Made by a program: the position numbers and the translations under genes. From Afipia sp. Root123D2 (GTDB taxonomy: Bacteria; Pseudomonadota; Alphaproteobacteria; Rhizobiales; Xanthobacteraceae): 64,000 bases of DNA. The stretch covers positions 311,476 through 375,475 of the forward strand of contig NZ_LMDP01000001.1 in assembly GCF_001425835.1 (NCBI RefSeq), written 5' to 3'. The notes beneath the pieces are model-generated. The model ran no database searches and had not been told where the DNA came from. It saw only the letters and a list, made by a program, of their open reading frames with translations. This document shows, piece after piece, positions 36,639-44,915 of this stretch; positions within the stretch are counted from its first letter, which is position 1, and each line of letters begins with the position of its first letter.

Positions 36639-36964
36639 CAGCACAGGATCCTGTCAGGCCGCTGGATCTCGCCAAGCGCCTCGTGCTGATTGGCGAAGGG
36701 CTGGCCGAAAACCGCCGCACACAGATCTCCGATGCCTCGATCCGCGTTCTGCGCGAGCAGGTCGCGGATATGCGCATGGACATTCGCAACGAGCAGACCC
36801 TCATCGGTTACGAGGCGACGTGCCTGGTTGAGTGCATCGCCGAGCTGGCCTTCGCGCGAACCGACCAGGACGCGAACCGGGAAAGCCGGGCGATCTGTTA
36901 CGTCAATTCGCTCACCGGCTTCATGCGTGGCGATGTGATGCGCGCGGAAAAGGCGCTGTCATGA
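36635..36964 (+). CDS. Early phage protein of unknown function
   Basis: 109 aa, MTAQDPVRPLDLAKRLVLIG onward, predicted all helical, ending GFMRGDVMRAEKALS. The ATG overlaps the previous stop (ATGA) and its own stop overlaps the next start. No motif recognised. Confidence 0.6.
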   Translation: MTAQDPVRPLDLAKRLVLIGEGLAENRRTQISDASIRVLREQVADMRMDIRNEQTLIGYEATCLVECIAELAFARTDQDANRESRAICYVNSLTGFMRGDVMRAEKALS

Positions 36965-37191
36965 AGCCGCCCCTTACCATCTACCTCAATCGAGATCGCA
37001 CATCAGCGCTGCTACAATTCATTGTCGACCGCAGCGGCGGATCGCTTGAGGTGCCGATCACCTATCCGCTGTGGCGTCGGGCCACCGAACTTCCCGACAC
37101 GATGACGCGATTTCCGCGAGCGACCGAGCGCTACTATGTCGGTGGTGGTTCTCACTGGCCTCTGCGCACCGTCATCGAGGAGGCGGCATGA
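36961..37191 (+). CDS. Early phage protein of unknown function
   Basis: 76 aa, MKPPLTIYLNRDRTSALLQF onward; beta-rich start, then YPLWRRATELPDT. Coupled on both sides by ATGA overlaps. No family recognised. Confidence 0.55.
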   Translation: MKPPLTIYLNRDRTSALLQFIVDRSGGSLEVPITYPLWRRATELPDTMTRFPRATERYYVGGGSHWPLRTVIEEAA

Positions 37192-37463
37192 CCGCGCCCG
37201 TCATCATCCTGCCGATCGTGACGCGACCGGGGTTCGGTGATCCGAGCTGGCGCGAACAACACCGTCGCGAGATCGAGGCGCTGCAGCTCGTCGGCGAGGC
37301 GCCGCCGCCGCGCACGCGGCCATTGCTTGTCGTCAGCAATCAGAAATTTCGCGTGGTGCGCGGTGAGGTGATCGCGCTCGCCGACGGCATCAAGCGTTTC
37401 GACCATGCCATGTCCGCGTTGCGTGAGTGCTTTTCCGACGACGTCCAGCCCTCGCAACGGTGA
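37188..37463 (+). CDS. Early phage protein of unknown function
   Basis: 91 aa, MTAPVIILPIVTRPGFGDPS onward. A basic helix (WREQHRREIEALQLV) is followed by a Pro/Arg linker and a second mixed part. Overlaps the preceding stop by four bases. Confidence 0.55.
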   Translation: MTAPVIILPIVTRPGFGDPSWREQHRREIEALQLVGEAPPPRTRPLLVVSNQKFRVVRGEVIALADGIKRFDHAMSALRECFSDDVQPSQR

Positions 37464-37466
37464 ACC

Positions 37467-38147
37467 ATGGCGGCGCAGCTCGACATCATTGCAGACACCA
37501 AGCTGCGCGAGGATCCTCGGCTGGCACCTCGCCCTCTGCTTCGTCAAACGTGCGTCAAAGCCGCCGCACCCTCTGCTTCGTCAAGCCTCACGGCGCGCGT
37601 TCAAAATCCGGTCGCGCCCTCTGCTTCGTCAAGCGTTGATCCACGCATCGCCGCGATCGACCGCCGCCGCGCTGCGGCCGGGATTGCGCACGATCAGTTC
37701 GCGCGTCTCGCCGGCGTCAACATCTGGACCTGGCGGGATCTGCGCCGCGGCAACCGCGCGCCGATGGGCGCCACGCTGGCGAAGCTGCAGGCGGCGCTGG
37801 ATGCGCCGCGCGAAACCAAGCCGCCGCAGGTGGTCGCGGCGTTTCATCGTCTGGTGATGCAGACCATCGCGATGCAGATGGCGTTCGATCTGGCGATGCT
37901 GCTGGCGACCGATTTCTCCGTGCAGCGGCCGAGCAATCCGCAATGGTTGCGCGCGGCGCGGATCCGCCAGATGGCGAGCTACATCACATCGGTGGAGCTG
38001 GGCGTGAGCAACGCCGATCTCGGCCGCGCGATCGGCGACACCCGCGCCAACATCAAATACGCCCGCGACGCGATCGAGGATCTGCGCGAGGACGGCAACG
38101 AAATCGATCGCGTCCTGGTCGCGGTCACGCAGCTGGTGAGGGCGTGA
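37467..38147 (+). CDS. HTH protein with repeat-bearing N-terminus
   Basis: 226 aa. Residues ~57-100 carry a helix-turn-helix (GIAHDQFARLAGVNIWTWRD) that resembles phage Cro/C1-type domains; a helical middle follows and a second HTH-like segment lies at ~180-210 (NADLGRAIGDTRANIKYARD). The first 55 residues are low complexity and are encoded by three copies of a 16-base DNA repeat, the first in a different frame from the other two. It lies shortly before the primase gene, so a replication-initiation role is possible but not shown. Confidence 0.65.
   Translation: MAAQLDIIADTKLREDPRLAPRPLLRQTCVKAAAPSASSSLTARVQNPVAPSASSSVDPRIAAIDRRRAAAGIAHDQFARLAGVNIWTWRDLRRGNRAPMGATLAKLQAALDAPRETKPPQVVAAFHRLVMQTIAMQMAFDLAMLLATDFSVQRPSNPQWLRAARIRQMASYITSVELGVSNADLGRAIGDTRANIKYARDAIEDLREDGNEIDRVLVAVTQLVRA
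37532..37633 (+). repeat. Three direct repeats inside the HTH gene
   Basis: CCCTCTGCTTCGTCAA at 37532, 37569 and 37617 (37- and 48-base periods). The copies are exact over 16 bases but are read in two different frames, so they look selected as DNA and not as protein. Confidence 0.75.
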
Positions 38148-38359
38148 TGGCCGCCGGCATCCGCATCGAGCTGGATCTTCCCCACGCGCGGCAGCTGCTG
38201 TCGATCGTGCGGCGGCGCGTTGCCGAGCTTGACGATTACATTGCGCGCGAGAGCGAAAAGCTCGATGCGGTCGAATACCTGCTGACGCGCGATGTGCGCG
38301 GCATGGCGGCGAACTGTCTCGCCACGATCGAGCAGGCGATGCCAGCGGAGGAGTCCTGA
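38147..38359 (+). CDS. Early phage protein of unknown function
   Basis: 70 aa, MAAGIRIELDLPHARQLLSI onward; one long predicted coiled-coil helix (IVRRRVAELDDYIARESEKL). The start overlaps the previous stop (TGATG) and its stop overlaps the next start. Confidence 0.6.
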   Translation: MAAGIRIELDLPHARQLLSIVRRRVAELDDYIARESEKLDAVEYLLTRDVRGMAANCLATIEQAMPAEES

Positions 38360-38742
38360 TGCGCCCCGAATATCTCGAGAACATGAGGTCGCACGTCGAT
38401 GAGGGCGGCAAACTCAATCACCAGAACGCCTGTGATCTGCTCGCCGAGGTCGAGCGTCTGAATAAGATCATGAACACGCCGGTGATCGAGCCTTTCGTCG
38501 AGGCGGCGGTGTCCGAGGCCAAGCATCAAGTCTATCGTTGGGGCGCGGAACACGACGCCAGCAAGACCGCGTGGGATTGGTATTGGCTCGCCGGTTATCT
38601 CACCAGCAAAGCCGCCCATGCCACGCTAGAGGAGAACTGGGAGAAGGCGAAGCATCACACTGTGACCGCCGCTGCGATGCTGGCAAATTGGCATCGGCAC
38701 ATTTGCGCAGCTGCGTCGAAGGCCAGCGCCGATGTCGATTAA
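38359..38742 (+). CDS. Early phage protein of unknown function
   Basis: 127 aa, helical. Conserved-looking block WGAEHDASKTAWDWYWLAGY then LTSKAAHA and KAKHHTVTAAAMLANWH with several His, Asp and Glu, which recalls small phage proteins of this type in Alphaproteobacteria. A metal site is possible. The function is unknown. Its 3' end overlaps the primase start by 11 bases. Confidence 0.6.
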   Translation: MRPEYLENMRSHVDEGGKLNHQNACDLLAEVERLNKIMNTPVIEPFVEAAVSEAKHQVYRWGAEHDASKTAWDWYWLAGYLTSKAAHATLEENWEKAKHHTVTAAAMLANWHRHICAAASKASADVD

Positions 38743-39901
38743 CCTCCACACCCGCGAAGGCTGGGACGATCTGCGGCGGATCCTCGACGATCGGGCCGCC
38801 GACATCCTTGGCCGTCTGCAGCTCGACATGCCGAAGCGCGGCGGCGTGATCGTGATCGACGATCCGCGCCAGAGCGGCCACGGCAATTTCGCGATCTGGC
38901 TCAAGGCCGACGGCCTGTCGTGGAAAAATTTCACCTCCGGCGACAAGGGCCGGATGCTGGAGCTGATCGCCTACATCAAGGGCTGGTATCACCTCGACAA
39001 GCGCGGCTACAAAGAAGCGGCGAACTGGGCGATCGATGCGCTGGGCCTCGGCCGCGTCTCGCGCGAGCAGCTGCAGCGCGACCGCGCCAACGCCCAGACC
39101 GCGCAGGTCAAGGCCCAGGCGAAACAGGATGAGGAGCTGCGCCGCAAGCAGGGCGCCGCGTTCTACACCTTCACGCGCGAGAGTGTGCCGATCCTCGGCG
39201 CCCATGGCGAGGGCACCGGCGCAGAGATCTACCTGCGCGAGGCGCGCGGCATCGACCTGCGCGCCGTGCCGTTCCTCGGGCCACGCGGCGGACTGATCGC
39301 GCCGGCGGCGCTGCGCTTCAAGGCGCGCCACAAATACGTGCACCGCGACAAGAAGGGGCGGACCTACGCGGAAAGCTGGCACCCCTGCATGATCGCCTGC
39401 TGCGTCGACGCCGGCATGAAGATCCGCGCCATCCACCAGACCTATCTGCGCGACGACTTTTCCGACAAGGCCGACATTCCGCCCGCGCCCGATGGGCAAT
39501 CGCAGCCGGCGCGCAAGGTGTGGCCGGACAGCGCGGGCCTCGTCATTCCGCTGTGGCGCGGCGAGGGCAACTTCTCGCCGGCGGACGCGCACCGTTTCGG
39601 CCTGGTGCAGACCTTCGTGTTCACCGAAGGCGTTGAGGACGGCCTCACGGCCGTGCTGGCGGCGCCGGAATTCCGCACCTGGGGAATGATCTCGCTGTCG
39701 AACATGGTCAACGTCGCGGGCCGCCTGCCCCCGTGCTGTGACGCCGCGATCATCCATCGCCAGAACGACTGGGACAAGCCGCAGGCCGTCAAGCAATTCG
39801 ACGCCGGGCTGGCGGCGTTTCGCGCGAGCGGCCGCGCCGTCGCCGAGCTGGCCGCGCCTGTCGGCAAGGACATCAACGACACGCTGCGCGGTGCGGCGTG
39901 A
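38732..39901 (+). CDS. Toprim-domain primase-like protein
   Basis: 389 aa. The N-terminal part (NFAIWLKADGLSWKNFTSGD) resembles the substrate-binding region of phage/plasmid primases; the Toprim core has TFVFTEGVEDGLTAVLAAPE with the catalytic Glu, and near the end DAAIIHRQNDWDKPQAV and KDINDTLRG. I see no N-terminal zinc finger. It probably makes RNA primers for phage DNA replication with the P-loop ATPase at 41.1-43.1 kb. Confidence 0.82.
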   Translation: MSINLHTREGWDDLRRILDDRAADILGRLQLDMPKRGGVIVIDDPRQSGHGNFAIWLKADGLSWKNFTSGDKGRMLELIAYIKGWYHLDKRGYKEAANWAIDALGLGRVSREQLQRDRANAQTAQVKAQAKQDEELRRKQGAAFYTFTRESVPILGAHGEGTGAEIYLREARGIDLRAVPFLGPRGGLIAPAALRFKARHKYVHRDKKGRTYAESWHPCMIACCVDAGMKIRAIHQTYLRDDFSDKADIPPAPDGQSQPARKVWPDSAGLVIPLWRGEGNFSPADAHRFGLVQTFVFTEGVEDGLTAVLAAPEFRTWGMISLSNMVNVAGRLPPCCDAAIIHRQNDWDKPQAVKQFDAGLAAFRASGRAVAELAAPVGKDINDTLRGAA

Positions 39902-39919
39902 AACAGGAGGAGAGAGCAG

Positions 39920-40261
39920 ATGGACAATAATGCAATCGAAAAAGAAATTCAGGCCAAAGGGCTCAACGCGCCTCGGCTGACGCCAACCCTGATCGAAAGC
40001 AAGGTTGCAGCTGAATATTATATGCGGGCTTCGAGCGCCGTCGGCGCCGACGTGCCGTCACACACATCGCTGGAATGCCTCACGCTTTGCATCTTGGTGT
40101 TGACCAACGGATTTACGATCGTCGGCAAGAGCGCGTGCGCTAGCCCTGAAAACTACAATCAGGAACTCGGCAACAAGATCGCGCGCGCGAACGCCATTGA
40201 GCAGATCTGGCCGCTCGAAGGCTATTTGCTCAAGGAAAAACTTGCAGCGGTCGCCGTCTGA
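39920..40261 (+). CDS. Phage gp49/gp66-like protein
   Basis: 113 aa. LCILVLTNGFTIVGKSACAS, PENYNQELGNKIARANAIEQ and IWPLEGYLL match the short family named after N4 gp49 / Sf6 gene 66 (PF13876), found widely in phages and of unknown function. GGAGGAG precedes the ATG. A terminator-like stem follows the stop. Confidence 0.85.
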   Translation: MDNNAIEKEIQAKGLNAPRLTPTLIESKVAAEYYMRASSAVGADVPSHTSLECLTLCILVLTNGFTIVGKSACASPENYNQELGNKIARANAIEQIWPLEGYLLKEKLAAVAV

Positions 40262-40268
40262 GTTAACC

Positions 40269-40295
40269 GGCCGGGCCGCGTGCCCGGCCATTTTT
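40269..40295 (+). terminator. Terminator in the early operon
   Basis: Perfect 8-bp stem GGCCGGGC/GCCCGGCC, loop CGCGT, then ATTTTT. It lies between the gp49-like and GapR-like genes and could make expression of later genes depend on readthrough or antitermination. Confidence 0.75.
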
Positions 40296-40315
40296 CCAAA
40301 ATCAAGGAGGAAAGC

Positions 40316-40585
40316 ATGGCAACCACAGCAGCAGTCGCGGAAGAAACCGCGCACCGCTTCGCCAAGGATCAGCTGAAAGCGGTCATCGAGCGCATCGAGC
40401 GGCTGGAGGAGGAAAAGAAAACACTCAGCGACGACATCCGCGACGTCTACGCGGAAGCCAAGGGCAACGGCTTCGACGTCGTCGCGCTGCGCACGATTGT
40501 TCGCATGCGCAAGCAGGACGCGAACACGCGCGAGGAACAGGAAACGATCCTCGAAACCTACATGCAAGCGCTGGGGATGCTGTGA
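40316..40585 (+). CDS. GapR homolog (DUF2312)
   Basis: 89 aa. The whole sequence is DUF2312: [20 protein letters not shown], then [20 protein letters not shown] and the C-terminal [17 protein letters not shown]. In Caulobacter, GapR is a nucleoid protein that clamps overtwisted AT-rich DNA and helps replication. A strong AAGGAGGAAAGC precedes the ATG at 40316. A phage copy could guide phage replication or compete with host GapR; that is inference. Confidence 0.92.
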   Translation: MATTAAVAEETAHRFAKDQLKAVIERIERLEEEKKTLSDDIRDVYAEAKGNGFDVVALRTIVRMRKQDANTREEQETILETYMQALGML

Positions 40586-41103
40586 TGGAAAAGCCAAAAC
40601 AGGAAGCCCCCGAAGCGTTCAAGGGCAAGAAAAACATCTACGTCTGCGATGCGTGTCACGGCCACATCGTGACCATCGACGTCGATGCCGGCGTGACGCC
40701 GTTCATGATCAATTGCCGCGCTCATCCGCGTTGCAAGGGCACGATGCGATCGAGCATGTATCGCGTTTTCGACCAGGACATGGCCGCAAGTCATGAATGG
40801 TATCGGCCGACGCCGGATGATTGCTTGCGGCCGGGAGAAATCGAGCACGTGTTGAAGGGCGGGCTCTTGCTGCGGACAGTGAACCAGATGGGCCTCGGCA
40901 TCGCCGCGGCCGCATCGGATGCGCCGGTCCACGCACAACTCATCAACGATCTCAAAGAACAGTTGTTGATCGTGTTCCTGCGCCGACTGGGCGGCAAGCT
41001 CTCCTTGCCGGTGGCAGAAGTCGACGACACCGGCAGCGAAACCCTCTCGTTCAATCTCGAAAATGGCGACACGTTCAATTTTGAGCTGTGCAAGAAGCAC
41101 TAG
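40585..41103 (+). CDS. Zinc-ribbon-like phage protein
   Basis: 172 aa from [20 protein letters not shown]. It has CDACHGH near residue 20 and NCRAHPRCKG near residue 43, a four-Cys metal site. The C-terminal half is mixed alpha/beta. The ATG overlaps the GapR stop by one base. It is probably not one of the named families I can recall. Confidence 0.6.
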   Translation: MEKPKQEAPEAFKGKKNIYVCDACHGHIVTIDVDAGVTPFMINCRAHPRCKGTMRSSMYRVFDQDMAASHEWYRPTPDDCLRPGEIEHVLKGGLLLRTVNQMGLGIAAAASDAPVHAQLINDLKEQLLIVFLRRLGGKLSLPVAEVDDTGSETLSFNLENGDTFNFELCKKH

Positions 41104-41126
41104 CGGAGACCGCCGGCACGCCGGCG

Positions 41127-43130
41127 ATGACGGGGCATAACTTGGCTGACAGCACTAAAAAAACCGCCGCGGGGAAAGCCGCCGTCGTTGTCGAAATGGG
41201 CAAGGCGGCGCGCGACATCGAGCGGCAGCGGAAATCGCGCGAGGATCCTCATCCGATGATCCCGCGCGGGCCGGACAAGGTTTTGGCCGGCAAATGGACG
41301 CCAGATCTTGTCAGCGGCATGCCGACCGATCCCGGCTGCGAGTGCCCGGTCCAGCCGATCGGCTTTGAAGGCCCGTATTTCTATATCACCGACAGCCGCG
41401 ACCAGTTCCGCACGCTGAAAGCTGCGGACTTCACGCAGCGCGGCATTCAGGAATGGTTTTCGGCGACGCCGAATTATCCGGACTGGCTGGCGCCGCGCTG
41501 GTCCAAGCCCGTCTATGACAAGAAAACCGATGAGCTGGTCAAGCCATCGGAGATCGTGTCGTTCGAGGTCGACGACATCGCCAAGCTGATTTTCCGCGCC
41601 TGTTCGGTCGCGGGCTTCTTCTCGCCCGATAACAAGATGCGCGGCCGTGGGGCGTGGACCACGAACGACGGCAACATCATCTACCACGCCGGCGATGCGC
41701 TCTGGAGCGTCAAGGGCGGGCAGTGGGAGCGTAAGAAAACCGGCGTCCATGAAGGCAAGCTGTTTCCGCGCCTCGCGACGCTGGCGGAGCCGTGGCAGAA
41801 GCCGATCCCCGACGACGTCAATCCGGCGGTGAAGCTGCTGGAGATCTTCCGCAAGTGGAACTGGACCCGGCCCAACGTCGATCCGGAGCTGCTGCTGGGC
41901 TGGATCGGCTGCGCCATGATCGGCGGCGCGCTGCGCTGGCGCTCCTCGGTGCTGCTGCTCGGCGACCGATCGACCGGCAAATCGACGCTGCAGGAAAACC
42001 TGCTGCGGCTGTTCGGCGATACGCTGATGCAATCCTCGGATCCGACGGCGGCGTTCATCTATCAGTCGATGGCCCATGACAGCCGGCCGGTGGCGCTCGA
42101 TGAGCTGGAGCCGGACGGCGATGCCTCGATCCTGCGCAAGATGGTGCACCTGATGCGCACCTCGTCATCGGGCGCGATCGGCGGCCGCGGCGGCCAGTCC
42201 GGACAGGCGACGCAATTCCAGATGCGATCGGCGTTCCTGTTCTCCGCCATCAACAATCCGCTGCACGCCGCCCAGGACATGAGCCGCTGCGCGGTGCTGC
42301 GCCTGAAACCGCTCAATCCCGACCAGGCGGCGCCGGCGCCGGTCGACGAAATCACCACGGGGCCGATGGTGCTGGCGCTGATGATGAAGGCGTGGGGCGA
42401 TCACGGCCACAACTTCAAATGGGAGCTGGAGCGCTTCACCAAGGCGCTCAAGGCCGGCGGGCACGATCGCCGCGGCTGCGACACCTACGGCACGCTGCTG
42501 GCCTGTGCGTCGATGATGCTGGGCCATGAGCTGGGCTCGAAACTCGGCTGCGCCTTCGGGCCGGATGAGGAGCGCGAGTGGAGCGAGCGCCTGGCGGCGG
42601 ATCTGCTGCCGGAAGTGCAGAACGCCAAGCCGAATTACCGGCAATGCGTCGACCGGATCCTGACCAGCGCTGTTCGCATCTGGCGCAATTCGAGCCACAA
42701 CACCATCGGCCAGGCAATCTACCTGACGCGGACGCAGGATGAAGATGGCAAGACGATCGACCCTCCCGTGCTCGATCGCGGCACCGCAAAGCGCGACATC
42801 AACATGGCCGGCTTTGGCCTGTTCAATACCCACGAGATCGTCGCCGGCGTGATGCGCCGCGACAAGATCAATCTGGAGACGGCCTTGCAGCGTTTCGGCC
42901 TGCCCAAGGCGGGCTGGGTGCTGGCGGTGCCGAATTCATCGACCAAGGTAGCCGAGCATCTGGACGGCAGCGACTGGGCCAATGGCAGCTGGTCGGACGC
43001 GCTGCGCCAGTGCCCGATCGAGGGCGTCATCATCACCGACAGCGCAATCAACCGCCACACGATCGACGGCACGCAAACGCGCTGCACGCTGATCGTTTTG
43101 GACAAGTATCACGAGGCACCGGAGCGATAG
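41127..43130 (+). CDS. P-loop replication ATPase/helicase-like protein
   Basis: 667 aa. Walker A LLLGDRSTGKSTLQENLLRL lies in the middle, with VALDELEPDGDASILRKMVH as Walker B and a later FSAINNPLHAAQDMSRCAVL sensor-like segment. This layout is that of phage D5/SF3-type replicative helicases and related P4-like proteins. The N-terminal ~200 residues look like a separate accessory domain. The start is uncertain: an ATG at 41127, or a GTG at 41088 that overlaps the previous gene. It pairs with the Toprim protein upstream. Confidence 0.75.
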   Translation: MTGHNLADSTKKTAAGKAAVVVEMGKAARDIERQRKSREDPHPMIPRGPDKVLAGKWTPDLVSGMPTDPGCECPVQPIGFEGPYFYITDSRDQFRTLKAADFTQRGIQEWFSATPNYPDWLAPRWSKPVYDKKTDELVKPSEIVSFEVDDIAKLIFRACSVAGFFSPDNKMRGRGAWTTNDGNIIYHAGDALWSVKGGQWERKKTGVHEGKLFPRLATLAEPWQKPIPDDVNPAVKLLEIFRKWNWTRPNVDPELLLGWIGCAMIGGALRWRSSVLLLGDRSTGKSTLQENLLRLFGDTLMQSSDPTAAFIYQSMAHDSRPVALDELEPDGDASILRKMVHLMRTSSSGAIGGRGGQSGQATQFQMRSAFLFSAINNPLHAAQDMSRCAVLRLKPLNPDQAAPAPVDEITTGPMVLALMMKAWGDHGHNFKWELERFTKALKAGGHDRRGCDTYGTLLACASMMLGHELGSKLGCAFGPDEEREWSERLAADLLPEVQNAKPNYRQCVDRILTSAVRIWRNSSHNTIGQAIYLTRTQDEDGKTIDPPVLDRGTAKRDINMAGFGLFNTHEIVAGVMRRDKINLETALQRFGLPKAGWVLAVPNSSTKVAEHLDGSDWANGSWSDALRQCPIEGVIITDSAINRHTIDGTQTRCTLIVLDKYHEAPER

Positions 43131-43132
43131 AT

Positions 43133-43456
43133 ATGAAACGAATTTTGCCAAAGCCCGTTCCGGCGGACGTGATCGCTGACATTGCCGCGAAGCTCGAAGA
43201 AGAAACGCGGGCCAATTACGACGTCGCAGCCAAGCTGGACGTGGATTGGTGTCCATGCTGCGGCATCAATTTTCGATTTCGCCATGCTGACGGGAGGTTT
43301 TTTGCGAAGTTCATAGCGACGCCGGACATCGCCCGTCAGATCGGCGCGCAGCTAATCGCGACATCTGCTCGGGTGCGGGAGATCACCGAACATCCGGAGA
43401 TCCACCAAATGGCTGTTGCAGATATGCTGGCACGCTGTGCATCGGCGAAACAATGA
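43133..43456 (+). CDS. Phage protein with CxxC pair
   Basis: 107 aa from MKRILPKPVPADVIADIAAK. Contains DVDWCPCCGINFRFRHADGR, a single Cys-rich knuckle, between two helical parts. Starts two bases past the stop of the ATPase gene. Function unknown. Confidence 0.6.
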   Translation: MKRILPKPVPADVIADIAAKLEEETRANYDVAAKLDVDWCPCCGINFRFRHADGRFFAKFIATPDIARQIGAQLIATSARVREITEHPEIHQMAVADMLARCASAKQ

Positions 43457-43716
43457 AAATCTCGCGCCTGATCGCTAGTCTATGGTGGCGGCTGACTTCG
43501 CCCCTCTCCGCGCGCTGGATGTCACGCTGTCGTGTTTGCGGGTCCAGCGAGGATGTCATCTGTTTCGATCCGCGCGGACTATGGGCTTATTTCTGGCGAC
43601 ACACATGGTGCCCGGAGCATTGCCCGGATCACGATTATGTTTACGACCGATACGAAGGGCATTACTGCGACCATTGCGGGCAGTCGCCGCCGCCAGATTG
43701 GTTTAGGTGGGACTGA
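43453..43716 (+). CDS. Small zinc-binding phage protein
   Basis: 87 aa, overlapping the previous stop by four bases. Cys pairs CRVCG, CPEHC and CDHCG suggest one or two zinc sites; the N-terminus is basic and hydrophobic (MKISRLIASLWWRLTSPLSA). Function unknown. Confidence 0.6.
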   Translation: MKISRLIASLWWRLTSPLSARWMSRCRVCGSSEDVICFDPRGLWAYFWRHTWCPEHCPDHDYVYDRYEGHYCDHCGQSPPPDWFRWD

Positions 43717-44159
43717 TGAACGCCCGCGTCGTCGACCTTGCCGGCACGCCCTATTGCGCCATCACACTCAGCGTGCGCGATGGCATCTGGTGCCTGGTCG
43801 ATGCGATCGATTATCCGTGGCTCGCCGCCAACACCTGGAATGTCAGCTACGGATCCCGCACCCGGTGGCAGCTCTACGCGAAGCGGAACATCGGCCGCGA
43901 TCGCGCCACGGTGCGGATGCACCGCGAGATCATGATGCGGGCCGAGCCGCTGTCGATCGAGGAAGCGGCGACGCTGCACGTCGACCATATCAACGGCCAG
44001 ACGCTCGATAACCGCCGCGTCAATCTGCGATGGGCGACGCGGAGCGAGAACGCGCGCAACACCCGGCCGCGCGAGAGAATTCCATCGCTCGACATGATCG
44101 TCGGCCGGTTACTCGCCGGCCATTCGCACGCACCAATGATGGCCGATGTGCCGTTCTAG
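43716..44159 (+). CDS. HNH homing-type endonuclease
   Basis: 147 aa from MNARVVDLAGTPYCAITLSV. The segment LHVDHINGQTLDNRRVNLRW then ATRSENARN is a full HNH_3 catalytic motif (H-D-H-x-N, with N..N). Such short HNH proteins are common freestanding nucleases in phage genomes. The ATG overlaps the previous stop (TGATG). Confidence 0.88.
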   Translation: MNARVVDLAGTPYCAITLSVRDGIWCLVDAIDYPWLAANTWNVSYGSRTRWQLYAKRNIGRDRATVRMHREIMMRAEPLSIEEAATLHVDHINGQTLDNRRVNLRWATRSENARNTRPRERIPSLDMIVGRLLAGHSHAPMMADVPF

Positions 44160-44344
44160 CCGCCGCGCGGCCGTGACGGCCGCGGCTGTGACCGCACCTG
44201 CGTCTGGAACGTAGCTGGGTTGGTCGTTTTTTCGATGATGACGTTGATCATCTTGAGCTGTTCATGGATCAGGACAACGTTGTCGCTTTCCAGCGCAACC
44301 TTGGTCAGCACCTTGATGTGTTTGAACGCTTCTGATGGCTCCAT
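44156..44344 (-). CDS. Small leftward phage protein of unknown function
   Basis: 62 aa, MEPSEAFKHIKVLTKVALES onward. Helical, charged, with a basic Pro/Arg end. It is opposite to its neighbours and overlaps the end of the HNH gene by four bases. With the gene at 44356 it forms a two-gene leftward island that may be expressed in the lysogen. Weak ribosome site. Confidence 0.5.
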   Translation of the reverse strand: MEPSEAFKHIKVLTKVALESDNVVLIHEQLKMINVIIEKTTNPATFQTQVRSQPRPSRPRGG

Positions 44345-44355
44345 GGGAATATCCG

Positions 44356-44679
44356 CTAAGGTTGCACCGGACTTCTGCCGGCCCGTGCTTTTAAAACATA
44401 TGCCACCAAAACGTCGATGATGCCCTGCTTTTGAGATTGTAGTTCAGCCTCGGCGTCGGCTTTTGGAAACATCTTCTTGTACGCCGTCAGCATATCGTTG
44501 CGGCAGTATGAAAAAATGGCCGTGGCGACCGTTCGGGCATCCGAAATGTGATCGTCGAGTGCGACCGCTTGAACGTGGCCACACATAATCGCATTCATGG
44601 CATCAGGATCGTCGCCCGCAAAAGCCGGCCCTAGTAATATAACGGTTCCCAGCGCAACCGTTGACAATGCCCGCCGCAT
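44356..44679 (-). CDS. Exported phage-encoded protein (possible moron)
   Basis: 107 aa with a clear signal peptide, MRRALSTVALGTVILLGPAF cut after FAGA-type residues near 22. The mature part has two Cys (MCGHVQAV, SYCRNDM) that could form a disulphide and is otherwise helical. It is opposite in direction to the lytic genes, which fits a cargo gene expressed in the lysogen. No family recognised. It resembles small secreted proteins of Bradyrhizobium-type genomes by composition only. Confidence 0.6.
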   Translation of the reverse strand: MRRALSTVALGTVILLGPAFAGDDPDAMNAIMCGHVQAVALDDHISDARTVATAIFSYCRNDMLTAYKKMFPKADAEAELQSQKQGIIDVLVAYVLKARAGRSPVQP

Positions 44680-44915
44680 CAGAACAAATCCCCATCGGAG
44701 CTAAGAACTCCTGTTCAACGAGCGGATGCTGCCCCGTCATGACGGCCTTGTCGAATCCAAAATCAATCACGACATGCCCCTATGGCGGGGGTGCGAGGAC
44801 ATAAGGCGCGCGAGCGCTCGAATAACTCCGCCTGTCTCGTTGCAGGTTCTTAGCCCCCGCCACCAGCGGGTCGAGGAAGCCCGTGGTCGCGGTCACGCCG
44901 CACAACGAGGCTTTC

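Noticed and set aside
37405-37857. Alternative frame through the three 16-base repeats
   Set aside because: Arg/Ser-rich and out of phase with the HTH domain; the frame from 37467 holds the recognisable motifs.
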